Assembly (NCBI RefSeq): GCF_040267685.1
Contig: NZ_CP158367.1
Location: 2,294,001-2,358,000, forward strand
Source: Proteinivorax tanatarense
Lineage (GTDB): Bacteria; Bacillota; Proteinivoracia; Proteinivoracales; Proteinivoracaceae
DNA: 64,000 bases
Reading direction: 5' to 3'
The position numbers were made by a program, and so were the translations under genes. Positions 43,740 to 54,036 of this stretch are shown one piece after another (position 1 is the stretch's first letter; every line of letters starts with the position of its first letter). Under the pieces are notes generated by a model, which was given only the letters and a program-made list of their open reading frames with translations, searched no databases and had not been told where the DNA came from.

Positions 43740-43778
43740 AAAAAATAAGCAGTGTCAAAATGACACTGCTTATTTTTT
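43740..43778. terminator. Terminator after the 157-residue membrane-anchored protein gene
   Basis: AAAAAATAAGCAGTGTCA and TGACACTGCTTATTTTTT form an 18-base perfect stem with loop AAA that overlaps the stop codon. Confidence 0.92.
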
Positions 43779-44250
43779 AGTTTGTTATTAACGACTCCAT
43801 AAGACTTTTTGAAATTTTAACAGCATCTTCTCTATCTTTTGCTGGAGCTGAGAGTATTATCCCTTCTTCATTATCCCATTCACCATTTTCAAATATGGCA
43901 ATTGTGAATTCTTTAAATCTATCTAAGGAATAAATTTTTCCAAAACTTTTAAAATCTTCACTTTCATCATCGAAAGTAACCAATATTTCGCCTTCCTTAT
44001 CTACATAACTATTAACCTGCGAAAGTTTTTCATCGCCTATATATATTGTACCTTGGAACTGATCATTTTGAAATAATCTCCGAGTATACCACCCGTCTAT
44101 TTTTATAGCAACTCTTTTTTCTTCACTGGCATCATCCAGCCGGTATTTTAAACCTGTAAATTCTTTTTTTATTTCATTAGGAAAACTATAGATAGCTAAA
44201 ACAATTATAAGTGCTACAACAACTAAAATTAATGTTTTTTTATCTTTCAA
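43777..44250 (-). CDS. Membrane-anchored hypothetical protein (157 aa)
   Basis: I do not recognise this protein. It has one N-terminal hydrophobic anchor (TLILVVVALIIVLAIYSF) followed by a soluble, probably extracytoplasmic, beta-rich domain with many Asp and Glu residues (WYTRRLFQNDQFQGTIYIGD). It lies about 80 bases after the YjiH-type transporter gene on the same strand but has its own GGAG site. No function can be assigned. Confidence 0.75.
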   Translation of the reverse strand: MKDKKTLILVVVALIIVLAIYSFPNEIKKEFTGLKYRLDDASEEKRVAIKIDGWYTRRLFQNDQFQGTIYIGDEKLSQVNSYVDKEGEILVTFDDESEDFKSFGKIYSLDRFKEFTIAIFENGEWDNEEGIILSAPAKDREDAVKISKSLMESLITN

Positions 44251-44332
44251 GTTTATCTCAGCTCCTTCCTTATAGCTTTAGCATAATATGCAATTTGCTT
44301 TTAGTCAATATAAAAATGGCACCTAACCTATA

Positions 44333-45703
44333 CTAAAATAACAAGTGAGCAATTAAAGCTATAATTGGTAAGGAAATCAAAGTCCTTTGAATAAATATCA
44401 AAAATAACTCAAATAAGCTAATTGGAATCTTTGAGCCTAAAATAACACCACCAACTTCTGATATATAAATCAGTTGGGTAACAGATACACACGCTATCAC
44501 AAACCTAGTTAGTTCTGATTCTATACTACTTCCTAAAATTGCAGGCAAAAACATATCTGCAAATCCTACAATAAGAGTTTGAGAAGCTTCGGTAGCTTCT
44601 GGTATACGAAGCAAGTTAAGAATTGGAATAAAAGGTGCTCCTAAAATAGTAAATAACGGGGTAAATTCCGCTATTATTAGAGCTATTGTTCCGAAAGCCA
44701 TTACAACAGGCAACACTCCTAACCACATATCTAAAACATTATTTAAACCTTTTTTGATATAATAAATCAGCCCTTTACTCTGAGATGCTTTCTTTGTGGC
44801 TTGCAATAAACCCCAAGTAAAACTGTTATATGTTTTAGATTCGGCTTTCTCCTCTTGCTTCTCTCTACAACTATAATAGCTATCTTCCTTTTTCGATAAA
44901 GGGGGAATTCTAGGGAGTATAAGAGCGGAAATAAAACCTGTTAGTGCTACCGTCATATAAAAAGGAAGAAACATATGAGACAGTTCTACCTGTGCTATTA
45001 CAACCCAGCTAAAGGTAATAGAAACAACAGAAAATGTTGTACCTATCACTGATGCCTCCCTCTTCGTATAATATCCTTCTTCATACTGTTTGGAGGTAAG
45101 CACAACACCTATGGTGCCATCTCCTAACCAAGAAGCCATACAGTCTATAGACGACCTACCTGGCAAAGTAAAAACCGGTCTCATAATTTTGTTTAATATA
45201 CTTCCTACAAATTCTAAAAGACCAAACTCCATTAGCAATGGAATAAAAAATCCTGCAAAGACAAAAACTGTAAATAGTATTGGAGCTAAATCATATAACA
45301 AAAGTCCCCCTGTATATTCCGACCATATAAATTCAGGTCCTAAGTTAAGTAAAACTAACAAGGATAATACTGCACCTACAATCCTTATAGCCAGCCATGA
45401 TTTTGATAAATCAAAAAGTTTTGACATGGCAGCTGAACTAAAATTTATTTTTTTATGTTTATATAGCACACTTAGCACAGCAGAAATTAATACTATAAGA
45501 GTTACCGCTTGTGGTAGAATATTCATAAATAAGTCGATAAATCTGTCTGTTAGAAGAGCAATTGGTATCGTTAGTGAGCCGTTCTGGGGAATAGGAGTCA
45601 TAAACAGTAAAATCCCTAAACCAGATGGAATTAAAAATTTTAATAAATTATTTAATTTAATTTTGTCCATTGAACTTTTATTTTTTTCGCTAATAATTAT
45701 CAT
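44333..45703 (-). CDS. YjiH-type transporter with nucleoside-recognition (Gate) domain
   Basis: The 456-residue protein has about ten transmembrane segments. The conserved region with MRPVFTLPGRSSIDCMASWLGDG and TSKQYEEGYYTKREASVIGT identifies the YjiH group of Gate-domain proteins. Its substrate is not established. The T-box leader upstream shows that expression responds to an uncharged tRNA, so an amino acid or peptide is a likely substrate, which is inference. Confidence 0.85.
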   Translation of the reverse strand: MIIISEKNKSSMDKIKLNNLLKFLIPSGLGILLFMTPIPQNGSLTIPIALLTDRFIDLFMNILPQAVTLIVLISAVLSVLYKHKKINFSSAAMSKLFDLSKSWLAIRIVGAVLSLLVLLNLGPEFIWSEYTGGLLLYDLAPILFTVFVFAGFFIPLLMEFGLLEFVGSILNKIMRPVFTLPGRSSIDCMASWLGDGTIGVVLTSKQYEEGYYTKREASVIGTTFSVVSITFSWVVIAQVELSHMFLPFYMTVALTGFISALILPRIPPLSKKEDSYYSCREKQEEKAESKTYNSFTWGLLQATKKASQSKGLIYYIKKGLNNVLDMWLGVLPVVMAFGTIALIIAEFTPLFTILGAPFIPILNLLRIPEATEASQTLIVGFADMFLPAILGSSIESELTRFVIACVSVTQLIYISEVGGVILGSKIPISLFELFLIFIQRTLISLPIIALIAHLLF

Positions 45704-45741
45704 CTTCCCCTTTTCCTTATAATTTGTTGATGTTAAAAAAA

Positions 45742-45761
45742 TTTACTTAGGCCTAAGTAAA
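45742..45761 (-). terminator. Second terminator after the T-box
   Basis: TTTACTTAGGCCTAAGTAAA is a 20-base perfect palindrome followed, on the minus strand, by seven T residues. It lies between the T-box terminator and the transporter gene. Confidence 0.75.
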
Positions 45762-45770
45762 GAAAAACAA

Positions 45771-46031
45771 ACAACCCGTCTCTTTGAAAAACAAAGAGAC
45801 GGGTTGTTATCCGTGGTACCACTCTAATTATTAACACATTGTGTTAATCACTTTACTACCTATAACGTTGGTAATCCGTGCCTTTTTATTTTATAAGGCA
45901 ACCTCAAGGACTCTTTTCGATATAATTAGGCTGCGAATCTCCCACTCTACATTCGCTCGCTGGAACCGTCATTACACTTACTATTCCTTTCGTAGGTGTG
46001 TAAAAGTTATTTAAAATATAAAATTATATTG
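45771..46031 (-). promoter_or_regulatory. T-box leader of the YjiH-type transporter gene
   Basis: On the minus strand the promoter TTGACA (46061-46066) and TATAAT (46038-46043) with a 17-base spacer precedes a leader with Stem I elements. The T-box sequence AGAGTGGTACCACGG is at 45811-45825, and a terminator stem ACAACCCGTCTCTTTG with its partner follows at 45771-45807. T-boxes bind a specific uncharged tRNA and then allow read-through. The specifier loop seems to contain CGAAAAGAG, but I cannot fix the codon with confidence. Confidence 0.93.
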
Positions 46032-46156
46032 TTAATGATTATATAGACTTTCTCCTTAACTGTCAATATACTTTTTAAAATTTTATTTTTTCCTTATTTT
46101 ATGTTACTTTTTTCGTTATAATATAATCATATTAAAATATAAGGAGGTTAATTATT

Positions 46157-46891
46157 TTGTGCACAAATATCGTAAATGGTGAATGCAATGTCCAATTTCT
46201 ATTTAATAGTGGCTTTTTAATAGAAACTAAAAACAACATTCTAATCTTTGACTGCTGTAAAAAAAGCAGGTTTATCACTGATGAATTATTATCTACCAAA
46301 AAAGTCACTGTCTTTGTTAGCCATAAACACAGCGACCACTTTAACCCGATAATTTATGATTGGTCTAAAAGGCATAGCATACAGTACGTAGTCCATGAAG
46401 ATGTGGATAAACACCAAGGAAATAAGGTGCATACTGTTCAACCAGATCAACATTTTTGTCTAGAAGACATATCTATTAAAACATTAGGTTCCACAGACTG
46501 TGGTGTTTCTTTTTTGGTAGAAGTTGATGGAGTTACCCTTTTTCACAGTGGAGATCTCAATTGGTGGAAATGGGAGAAAGATTCCCGTGAAATTCAGGCT
46601 AAAGAAGAAGCTGATTATAAAAAAGAACTAAAGAAGCTTTCAAATAAAAAAATAGATATAGCTTTTATTCCAGTTGATCCAAGACTAGGTGAATTTTATC
46701 ATCTTGCTGTTCAATACTTCGCCAAAAATATTACAGTTAGCACTATATTCCCAATGCATTTTACCCAATCTCCAAAGGAGGTTGAATCTTTAGCCAAAAA
46801 ATGGGGGAAATATAACCTCAAACCAAAGTTTATTCCCTTACTTAAAGAAGGTGATAGCGTAAGGTGGATCAGAGAAAGCCCGTGCAAATGA
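46157..46891 (+). CDS. MBL-fold metal-dependent hydrolase
   Basis: The 244-residue protein has the metallo-beta-lactamase fold motif SHKHSDHFNP near residue 54, GSTDCGVS, and HSGDLNWW near 131. It resembles UlaG/YtnP-like uncharacterised hydrolases. The start is TTG 46157 after AAGGAGG. An ATGA overlap couples it to the following DUF4126 gene. Confidence 0.85.
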   Translation: MCTNIVNGECNVQFLFNSGFLIETKNNILIFDCCKKSRFITDELLSTKKVTVFVSHKHSDHFNPIIYDWSKRHSIQYVVHEDVDKHQGNKVHTVQPDQHFCLEDISIKTLGSTDCGVSFLVEVDGVTLFHSGDLNWWKWEKDSREIQAKEEADYKKELKKLSNKKIDIAFIPVDPRLGEFYHLAVQYFAKNITVSTIFPMHFTQSPKEVESLAKKWGKYNLKPKFIPLLKEGDSVRWIRESPCK

Positions 46892-47454
46892 TATTAAATC
46901 TTTTAGTAGGTATAGGCCTTAGTACTGCCGCTGGTTTACGGGTATTTACTCCTTTTTTAACCATAAGCATCGCTAGTTACTATGGTGTTATTGTGCCACC
47001 TGAAAGCTTAGAATGGTTAGCAACCAACCAAGCAGTTATTGTGCTTTCTGTCGCTACTATCTCAGAACTTATAGCATATGAGGTGCCATGGTTTAATAAT
47101 TTACTTAACTTAATTAGCATTCCCTTCGCTACAATTGCGGGAATAATTATTACAGCATCATTTTTAACGGATGCTTCTCCACTACAACAATGGTCTTTAT
47201 CAATAATTGCCGGTGGAGGAACAGCTTTAACAGCAGATTTGTTCAGCAATACTGCTCATGTTGCGTTAACAGCCACCTCAGGAGGAACAGCAAACCCTAT
47301 ATTTTCTCTTATTGAATCTGCATTAACCATAGCAATCTCCGTAGTAGCGATAATAGCAATTACAGTACCAGTTGCCTTAATTTTAGTACCTATACTTTTT
47401 AAGCTGATAAAGTGGGTAGGAGACTTTTTTCACCCATCTCAAAACATTAACTAA
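46888..47454 (+). CDS. DUF4126 membrane protein
   Basis: About 188 residues with four or five transmembrane segments. The N-terminus, LLVGIGLSTAAGLRVFTPFLTI, and the later GGGTALTADLFSNTAHVALTATSGG are typical of DUF4126. The ATG at 46888 overlaps the stop of the hydrolase gene. Role unknown; a terminator follows at once. Confidence 0.85.
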   Translation: MILNLLVGIGLSTAAGLRVFTPFLTISIASYYGVIVPPESLEWLATNQAVIVLSVATISELIAYEVPWFNNLLNLISIPFATIAGIIITASFLTDASPLQQWSLSIIAGGGTALTADLFSNTAHVALTATSGGTANPIFSLIESALTIAISVVAIIAITVPVALILVPILFKLIKWVGDFFHPSQNIN

Positions 47455-47483
47455 AAGTAATGGTTAAACCCATTACTTTTTTT
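47453..47483 (+). terminator. Terminator after the DUF4126 gene
   Basis: AAAAGTAATGG, TTAAAC, CCATTACTTTTTTT forms a short strong hairpin with a T-run at the end of the DUF4126 gene. Confidence 0.88.
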
Positions 47484-47511
47484 GTGGATAAATCTGCTTT
47501 TCAAAATGTCA

Positions 47512-47739
47512 TTATTCTTCAACCACTTTGTTAACAACTTTTTCAGCCAAAGGAATAAAAACATTTGCCAATGGTATAGAGATTGCAATCCCCACTATTG
47601 CAGACTTTAAAAACTGCCAAAAAAAACCTTCCACAAAGCCATGATTAATGATAACCATAATAAAGGCCATAGGCACTGAAATAAATACAGCAGCTAGACA
47701 AGAAAATAACACACCTTTATATTTCTTTTTAATTTTCAT
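47512..47739 (-). CDS. DUF2798 small membrane protein
   Basis: The 75-residue protein has two transmembrane segments (SCLAAVFISVPMAFIMVII and FLKSAIVGIAISIPLANVF) as in DUF2798. Function unknown. A GGGG-type ribosome site precedes the ATG. It is a single-gene unit. Confidence 0.75.
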   Translation of the reverse strand: MKIKKKYKGVLFSCLAAVFISVPMAFIMVIINHGFVEGFFWQFLKSAIVGIAISIPLANVFIPLAEKVVNKVVEE

Positions 47740-47887
47740 GCTTATCCCCTTTCTTAAGCTTATATTTTAAAATTATATAGTATTTTAAAGATACACGATT
47801 GCTTTTTTAGCTCTAATTATCTTTGATAGCAGGCAATTCTAAATTCTGAGGAATATCTTACTTAGTTAAAATTAAGTCACAACACTA

Positions 47888-48622
47888 TCATTGTTTTTGT
47901 CGTAAGTACCAAGTCATTACTTGATTTTCCTCAAAAGTATTTTGTATTTTTTCATAGTCATGAAAAGTGACTGCAAAGCTTAAAGCAGGTCTTTTACTCA
48001 TTCTGCTCATTATAAAAGGCTTTTTATATAAGTTAAGTTGGCCATAATCTTCTCCTTTTTCAATAAATTCATACCAGTCAATTTTATCAAATTTAATGTA
48101 TTCTGCACCTATTACCCCAAGCTCAGTTACTTTAATTTTAAATAAAAATCTAGTTCCAATAAGTGCCAGTCCTGTCAATGACACTAGCCCAGAAAGCACG
48201 TTAGAAAAACTATGTATATATTTAGTTAATATTCGATATTTATCTATTTCACCTTTATGATACAGTTCCGCTTTTAATTCAGTTAAATAGTCCACATCCA
48301 TTAACCTGAATAAACTATCTATTTGCCCTGATTCGATTAGTGGATAAATTGATTTAAGGTTATCAAAGTTTGGATAAATAAATATAAAAGCATAAGCTCC
48401 CAGACCTATAACCCACAAGATTAGCCTATATCTTGGGAGAATTTTATTTGATGGTATAAACTCCTCAGCTACAAGATCATAGTTTATACTTATTACCTTA
48501 TTTCGTAACATAATGTAAATTAAAGAACCCCAGCCACAAATTATTAAAGCTAAGACAAAATAAACAAAAAACACTTTAATCCCCCTTAGTTTATATTTTC
48601 TATATAAGCTCCACGCAACCAT
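47888..48622 (-). CDS. Membrane protein of unknown family, paralogue of 61120-61752
   Basis: The 244-residue protein has N-terminal transmembrane segments, a middle soluble stretch (DVDYLTELKAELYHKGEIDKY), another hydrophobic segment and a C-terminal domain (GAEYIKFDKIDWYEF). The same order and similar words occur in the protein at 61120-61752 (DIEYMNELEEQLFDKNREKY and GSEYIKLEKIQSFRF). I know no function for either. Confidence 0.75.
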   Translation of the reverse strand: MVAWSLYRKYKLRGIKVFFVYFVLALIICGWGSLIYIMLRNKVISINYDLVAEEFIPSNKILPRYRLILWVIGLGAYAFIFIYPNFDNLKSIYPLIESGQIDSLFRLMDVDYLTELKAELYHKGEIDKYRILTKYIHSFSNVLSGLVSLTGLALIGTRFLFKIKVTELGVIGAEYIKFDKIDWYEFIEKGEDYGQLNLYKKPFIMSRMSKRPALSFAVTFHDYEKIQNTFEENQVMTWYLRQKQ

Positions 48623-49038
48623 TTAACAGGTTTATTTTTAATTTTATCTATACTTTACTTTCTACTAAATTTTAGGCTCTCCTGCTACCTTTCCAAAAAA
48701 CTTAAAGGCCTTCTATAATTTATCTACGATAATTTTCTAAAAAACTATATCACTTTAACTGACACAGTTTTTTTATAGGTTAATACTTTTTATAGATAGT
48801 TATATTAAAACTCTTATCTTTTATAAGGATTAAACAAACTAATTCTGTTATAACAGATTGAAGCATAAAATAAAACAGATTAATACAGCTTGTTAAAATG
48901 GTAATTAAATTTAAAACAGAGTATTGCAAAATAGTAAAACACGTTTTATAATATACCTAAGAAATTAATTTAACAAAAGAGTAGATAATAAATATTTAAT
49001 CTTATTATTTAATAACAAATTTTAAGGGGGTTGCTTAT
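48623..49038 (+). promoter_or_regulatory. 415-base upstream region of pflB with promoter
   Basis: TTGCAA at 48924-48929 and TATAAT at 48947-48952 with a 17-base spacer give a good promoter 87 bases before the pflB start. The rest is AT-rich with no gene. A redox or catabolite regulator site is expected, but I could not assign one. Confidence 0.7.
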
Positions 49039-51261
49039 ATGAATTCACATTGGAAAGGTTTTAAATACGGTAGCTGGAGTGAGGAAGTAAACGTTAGGGA
49101 CTTTATACAAAAGAACTATACTCCATATAAAGGGGATGATAGTTTCTTAACTGACCCTACAACAAAAACTGTTAATTTATGGAACAAAGCGATGGCTCTT
49201 TTAAATAAAGAAAACCAAAAAGGCATTTTAGACCTAGACACAAAAACAGTGTCAGGTATTGATGCCTTCGAACCTGGTTACTTAGATAAAGAAAACGAAC
49301 TAATTGTAGGCTTTCAAACAGATGAGCCGTTAAAAAGAATGGTAAACCCATTCGGAGGGATCCGTATGGCTGTTTCTGCTGCGGAAAGCTATGGCTACAA
49401 AGTTGATGAGAAAGTTGAACACACTTTTACTGCTCATCGTAAAACCCACAACCAAGGAGTGTTCGATGTTTATACTCCTGAAATTAAGCTTGCAAGAAAA
49501 GCTGGTGTTGTTACAGGCTTACCTGATGCCTATGGAAGAGGGAGGATAATTGGTGACTATCGTAGATTGCCTCTCTATGGTTCTGACTTTTTGATAAATC
49601 AAAAGCAAAAGGAAATTTCTCAACTTGTAGGGCCAATGTCTGAAGATGTTATTAGACTTAGGGAGGAATTAACAGAACAACTCCGTGCTCTAGAACAACT
49701 TACTGACATGGCTGCAAACTACGGCTATGATGTTGCCGAGCCAGCCTCAAATGCAAAAGAAGCTGTACAGTGGCTATATTTCGCTTACCTTGCGGCTATT
49801 AAACAACAAAATGGTGCCGCTATGTCATTAGGCAGAGTTAGCACATTTTTAGATATTTATATCGAAAGAGATCTCCAAAATAACACTCTTACTGAAGAGC
49901 AGGCTCAAGAATTGATTGACCAATTTGTTATGAAGTTACGGTTGGCAAGACATCTAAGGACCCCCGACTATAACGAGCTTTTCGCTGGCGACCCCACTTG
50001 GATTACAGAAGCCATTGGTGGGATGGGTGTTGATGGTCGTACTTTAGTTACTAAAAATAGCTTTAGATTTCTAAACACCCTAGTAAATCTAGGACCAGCA
50101 CCGGAACCCAATATGACGGTCCTTTGGTCACAGAATTTACCGGAAAATTTCAAGGAGTTTTGTGCTAACTTATCTATAGAAACTGATTCTATTCAGTACG
50201 AAAATGACGATCTTATGCGAACAGAGTTTAGTGACGATTATGGCATTGCTTGCTGTGTATCTGCTATGAAAATTGGAAAGCAAATGCAGTACTTTGGAGC
50301 AAGGGTCAACCTCGCTAAAGCATTGTTATATGCTATAAACGGTGGCGTCGACGAGAAAATGAAAGTGCAAGTTGCTCCAAAACAAGAATTACCTAAAGGT
50401 GAGTTTTTAAATTATGATGATATTATTAACAAGTTTGACAATGTTATGGACTGGCTAGCAGAAATCTATGTAAATACCATGAATATTATTCATTACATGC
50501 ATGACAAATATGCTTATGAGTCTTCTATGCTGGCGTTACATGATAAAGATATAGAAAGGCTTATGGCTTTTGGTATAGCAGGGTTATCGGTAGTCAGCGA
50601 TTCCCTAAGTGCAATAAAATATGCTAAAGTTAGACCTGTTAGAGAAAATAACATTACAGTTGACTTTCAAACCGAAGGTGATTACCCTAAGTTTGGTAAT
50701 GACGATGAAAAAGTCGATGAAATTACCATTGATATTGTAAATAGATTTATGAGTAAGTTGCGTAAACACAAAACATATCGTGACTCCAAACACACACTTT
50801 CTATTCTAACAATAACTTCTAACGTGGTTTATGGTAAGAAAACTGGTTCTACCCCCGACGGCAGAAAAGAAGGAGAACCCTTTGCACCAGGTGCTAATCC
50901 AATGCATGGAAGGGATAAAACAGGAGCATTAGCCTCATTGAACTCAGTGGCTAAAATACCTTATTCTCAGTGTATGGATGGAGTTTCAAACACATTTACC
51001 GTAGTACCAGACAGCCTAGGCAAAGATAAACACCAAAGAATAACAAACCTTGTTTCAGTTCTAGATGGTTATTTTGTTCAAGGTGCCCACCACTTAAATG
51101 TAAATGTTTTAAACAAGGAAACCTTAAAAGATGCAATGGCCCATCCTGAAAAATATCCTTCTTTAACAGTCAGAGTATCTGGATATGCAGTAAACTTTAA
51201 TCGCCTTACAAAGTCTCAGCAACAAGAAGTAATTTCAAGGACATTTCACCAGAGGATATAG
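49039..51261 (+). CDS. pflB: Pyruvate formate-lyase
   Basis: The 740-residue glycyl-radical enzyme has the catalytic Cys pair at about 405-406 in [10 protein letters not shown] and the radical Gly at about 715 in [30 protein letters not shown] is also typical of true PFL. It splits pyruvate with CoA into acetyl-CoA and formate. It is followed directly by its activase. Its presence marks anaerobic sugar or pyruvate fermentation. Confidence 0.96.
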   Translation: MNSHWKGFKYGSWSEEVNVRDFIQKNYTPYKGDDSFLTDPTTKTVNLWNKAMALLNKENQKGILDLDTKTVSGIDAFEPGYLDKENELIVGFQTDEPLKRMVNPFGGIRMAVSAAESYGYKVDEKVEHTFTAHRKTHNQGVFDVYTPEIKLARKAGVVTGLPDAYGRGRIIGDYRRLPLYGSDFLINQKQKEISQLVGPMSEDVIRLREELTEQLRALEQLTDMAANYGYDVAEPASNAKEAVQWLYFAYLAAIKQQNGAAMSLGRVSTFLDIYIERDLQNNTLTEEQAQELIDQFVMKLRLARHLRTPDYNELFAGDPTWITEAIGGMGVDGRTLVTKNSFRFLNTLVNLGPAPEPNMTVLWSQNLPENFKEFCANLSIETDSIQYENDDLMRTEFSDDYGIACCVSAMKIGKQMQYFGARVNLAKALLYAINGGVDEKMKVQVAPKQELPKGEFLNYDDIINKFDNVMDWLAEIYVNTMNIIHYMHDKYAYESSMLALHDKDIERLMAFGIAGLSVVSDSLSAIKYAKVRPVRENNITVDFQTEGDYPKFGNDDEKVDEITIDIVNRFMSKLRKHKTYRDSKHTLSILTITSNVVYGKKTGSTPDGRKEGEPFAPGANPMHGRDKTGALASLNSVAKIPYSQCMDGVSNTFTVVPDSLGKDKHQRITNLVSVLDGYFVQGAHHLNVNVLNKETLKDAMAHPEKYPSLTVRVSGYAVNFNRLTKSQQQEVISRTFHQRI

Positions 51262-52005
51262 ATGACAACAGCAAAAGTCCACTCTATAGAAACTATGGGA
51301 CTAGTGGATGGACCTGGTGTAAGAACGGTTATATTTCTACAGGGCTGTCCGTTAAGGTGTATATACTGTCATAACCCAGATACATGGAATATGGCCTATG
51401 GAAAAGAAATGACTGTAAATGAGCTAATTAAAATGGTTAAAAGATATAAATTTTATTATAAGGATAGTGGAGGGGTAACTGTATCTGGTGGTGAGCCATT
51501 ATTACAGCCGGTATTTTTGAAAGAGTTTTTCAAAGCTTGTAAAAATGAAGGTATAAACACAGCCCTTGATACATCAGGTCATGGTCTAGGAGACTATGAG
51601 GAAATCCTAAAATACACTGATCTAGTTCTGCTAGATATAAAGGCTACAAATAAAGATAAATATAAAGAAATTGCTGGGCAGAATAGTGATAAATTTTTTA
51701 GCTTTTTATCGTCGGTTAAACAAAGTAAAACAGAAATATGGGTTCGCCACGTTTTAGTGCCAAATGTTAATACAGGCGAAAGCAATATAGAGGAATTAGC
51801 AGAGTTTATTAATACTATCCCCAATGTAAAAAAAGTGGAGCTTCTTCCATATCATAATCAGGGGGTTGAAAAGTATAATTCTCTTAATATTGAGTACCCA
51901 TTAAAGCATACTAGTTCATTAGATGAGGAAAGTTTACAATACTTTAATAAAATATTGAATAAGCATTTAGCCGCTAAAAAAGACAAGTATAGTAAAACAG
52001 GCTAA
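51262..52005 (+). CDS. pflA: Pyruvate formate-lyase activating enzyme
   Basis: The 247-residue radical SAM enzyme has CPLRCIYCHNPDTW near residue 29 and VSGGEPLLQ near 75. It installs the glycyl radical on PflB. Its ATG directly follows the pflB stop, so the two are co-translated or tightly linked. A terminator follows at 52004-52040. Confidence 0.95.
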   Translation: MTTAKVHSIETMGLVDGPGVRTVIFLQGCPLRCIYCHNPDTWNMAYGKEMTVNELIKMVKRYKFYYKDSGGVTVSGGEPLLQPVFLKEFFKACKNEGINTALDTSGHGLGDYEEILKYTDLVLLDIKATNKDKYKEIAGQNSDKFFSFLSSVKQSKTEIWVRHVLVPNVNTGESNIEELAEFINTIPNVKKVELLPYHNQGVEKYNSLNIEYPLKHTSSLDEESLQYFNKILNKHLAAKKDKYSKTG

Positions 52006-52040
52006 AAAATCCCCCTATAGATTGCTCTATAGGGGGATTT
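52004..52040 (+). terminator. Terminator of pflBA
   Basis: AAATCCCCCTATAG, ATTGCT, CTATAGGGGGATTT is a 14-base perfect stem just after pflA. It may also serve the convergent channel gene. Confidence 0.9.
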
Positions 52041-52045
52041 GCTAT

Positions 52046-53239
52046 TTATTCTTCAGAATTACTAGTTTTATCTTCAAGCCTTTTTAACATGTTGGAAGCA
52101 AACTGCCTTCCTCCGATACCAAAGGCTACCGCAAACGCTATAGCTAATGCTCCTAGTATTATAATAAAGGCTGCATTTACTATAGAAGGGGCAATTCCCA
52201 ACTGACTTAGAGCCATAAAAGCGGCTACGACGATAATTGTTGTTTTTGCTATAAGAGCTGAGAACTTAGAATTTGGGGCATTTTTCCCAATTAACGCCTC
52301 CACCCATGTAGCAAGGAAAAGGGCAGCTCCCATAATAATTATAGCGCTGATGGCAAATGGAAGATAAGCGATAATACCTTGTCCAACTGTTTGTAGAACT
52401 TGAAGCCTTAGAACATTGATTGCTTCCACAACAAACAGTAGACCTACGATATATTTTACAATTTCTCCTATGGCTTTAGATAGAGAAAAATCTTTAAGCT
52501 TATTTTGTTCTTCTGGAATTATTTTTCTTACAATATTATCAGTTCCAATACCAGATAAAACTTCTGCAAGTAATTTACCAACTATTTTTGCTACATAAAC
52601 GCCAATGAAAACTATAGCTATAGCAACAAAAATGTTTGGCAAAAATACTATTATCCTGTCTAACATTGCTACTGCAGGATCTGAAATTGCTGCTATGTTA
52701 AGAACTTGTAGCGCTGATGTTATCACAGGTATTAAAATAAGTACATATACAATATAAGATATTACCGAAGATATTTGAGCATCTTCAGTCGAAGTTATTC
52801 CCGCTTTTTCTTGTAGCTGATCTACTTTAGCTCTCTTAAGCACAGGAACAAGAAGTTGGCGTATAATTTTAGCAATAAATATACCTACCGCAAGTATAAT
52901 AGAAGCTGCTATTATATTGGGTATGTAATCTAAAAACTGAGTTACTACCATAGTAATTGGCTGTGCTGCATCATGTAAACCTAATTGATTTAATACTTCT
53001 GGTAAGAAAAGTAAAAACACAATAATATAAACCAATTTACCAATAAAATCTAAAGAACTACCGGTCTCTTCATCTTTCAAACCTAGCTTATCTGTGTGTT
53101 TTTCCAGCTCCATCTTTGTAATAACTTTTAGTACAATTCTCCTAGCTAAAGATGAAACAACAAATGCTAGCACTAGCAATAGAATAGCAGGTACTATTTG
53201 TAGAGCTACCTCCGTTAGAGAATCCAAGAAATTTTCCAT
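52046..53239 (-). CDS. Mechanosensitive-channel-like membrane protein with repeated TM helices
   Basis: About 397 residues with several repeats of the TM_helix motif (IVPAILLLVLAFVVSSLARR, LVYIIVFLLFLPEVLNQLGL, YIPNIIAASIILAVGIFIAK), as in the CmpX/YdjZ-like group. The ATG at 53237-53239 follows AGGAGG. The family gives ion channels or membrane-stress proteins; the role is inferred by family only. Confidence 0.82.
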   Translation of the reverse strand: MENFLDSLTEVALQIVPAILLLVLAFVVSSLARRIVLKVITKMELEKHTDKLGLKDEETGSSLDFIGKLVYIIVFLLFLPEVLNQLGLHDAAQPITMVVTQFLDYIPNIIAASIILAVGIFIAKIIRQLLVPVLKRAKVDQLQEKAGITSTEDAQISSVISYIVYVLILIPVITSALQVLNIAAISDPAVAMLDRIIVFLPNIFVAIAIVFIGVYVAKIVGKLLAEVLSGIGTDNIVRKIIPEEQNKLKDFSLSKAIGEIVKYIVGLLFVVEAINVLRLQVLQTVGQGIIAYLPFAISAIIIMGAALFLATWVEALIGKNAPNSKFSALIAKTTIIVVAAFMALSQLGIAPSIVNAAFIIILGALAIAFAVAFGIGGRQFASNMLKRLEDKTSNSEE

Positions 53240-53340
53240 ATTATAACCTCCTGTTAATATAATGGTAACTATTAGCATTATACAATAAACCGACAAAATT
53301 TGCAAGGTAAATAGGGATTATTGCGAATATTCTATGATAA

Positions 53341-54036
53341 TTAAAAGGCTAAATTTGCAAATACAGGGGCCAATAACACTGTTAAAAGTCCTGCTATAAC
53401 GATAGAAACGCTACTCATTGCTCCTTCAATTTCACCTAACTCTAGAGCTTTAGAAGTTCCCATAACATGGGAGGACGCACCAATTGCTAAGCCAACTGCA
53501 ATAGGTTCTTTTATTTTAAATAACTTGCAAACACCTACAGCTATAATATTTCCTAGCACACCTGTAAGAATAATTGCTGATACAGTTAAAGTAACTATTC
53601 CTCCAAGTTCTTCAGAAATACCTATGCCAATAGCAGTGGTTATAGACTTAGGTAGTAAGGTTACAAGTTGTTCATTAGTTAACTGAAAAATCTTAGATAA
53701 CAAAGTTACACTTATTAAACTAGAAAAAACACCCGTTGTTATCCCCACTGATAACGCTACAAAGTATTTCTTTAGTAAATGTAGTTGCAAGTAAAGAGGC
53801 ACAGCAAGGCATACAGTGGCTGGAGTCAATAGATAGCTAAGATATTTTGCTCCCTCGTTATAGCTTTCATAATCTATATTAAATACAAGTAAAGTCAATA
53901 TAACAAAAGCTATCGAGATTAACAATGGGTTTAAAATACCCCACTTAAACTTAGAGTTTACCCATAACCCTAAACAATATCCAACTATACTAACCGTTAC
54001 ACCAAAATATATAGAAGCGCTTAATATTTCACTCAT
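53341..54036 (-). CDS. lrgB: LrgB-family protein
   Basis: The 231-residue protein has about seven transmembrane segments and LrgB/CidB signatures, including LLPKSITTAIGIGISEELGG near residue 127 and GVASSHVMGT-like GASSHVMGTSKALELG. LrgAB modulates murein hydrolase activity and pyruvate uptake. It overlaps lrgA by 8 bases. Confidence 0.92.
   Translation of the reverse strand: MSEILSASIYFGVTVSIVGYCLGLWVNSKFKWGILNPLLISIAFVILTLLVFNIDYESYNEGAKYLSYLLTPATVCLAVPLYLQLHLLKKYFVALSVGITTGVFSSLISVTLLSKIFQLTNEQLVTLLPKSITTAIGIGISEELGGIVTLTVSAIILTGVLGNIIAVGVCKLFKIKEPIAVGLAIGASSHVMGTSKALELGEIEGAMSSVSIVIAGLLTVLLAPVFANLAF

Noticed and set aside
45910..45945. Specifier codon of the T-box (Lys, Glu or Arg)
   Set aside because: The specifier loop seems to be CGAAAAGAG, but hand folding cannot fix the register.
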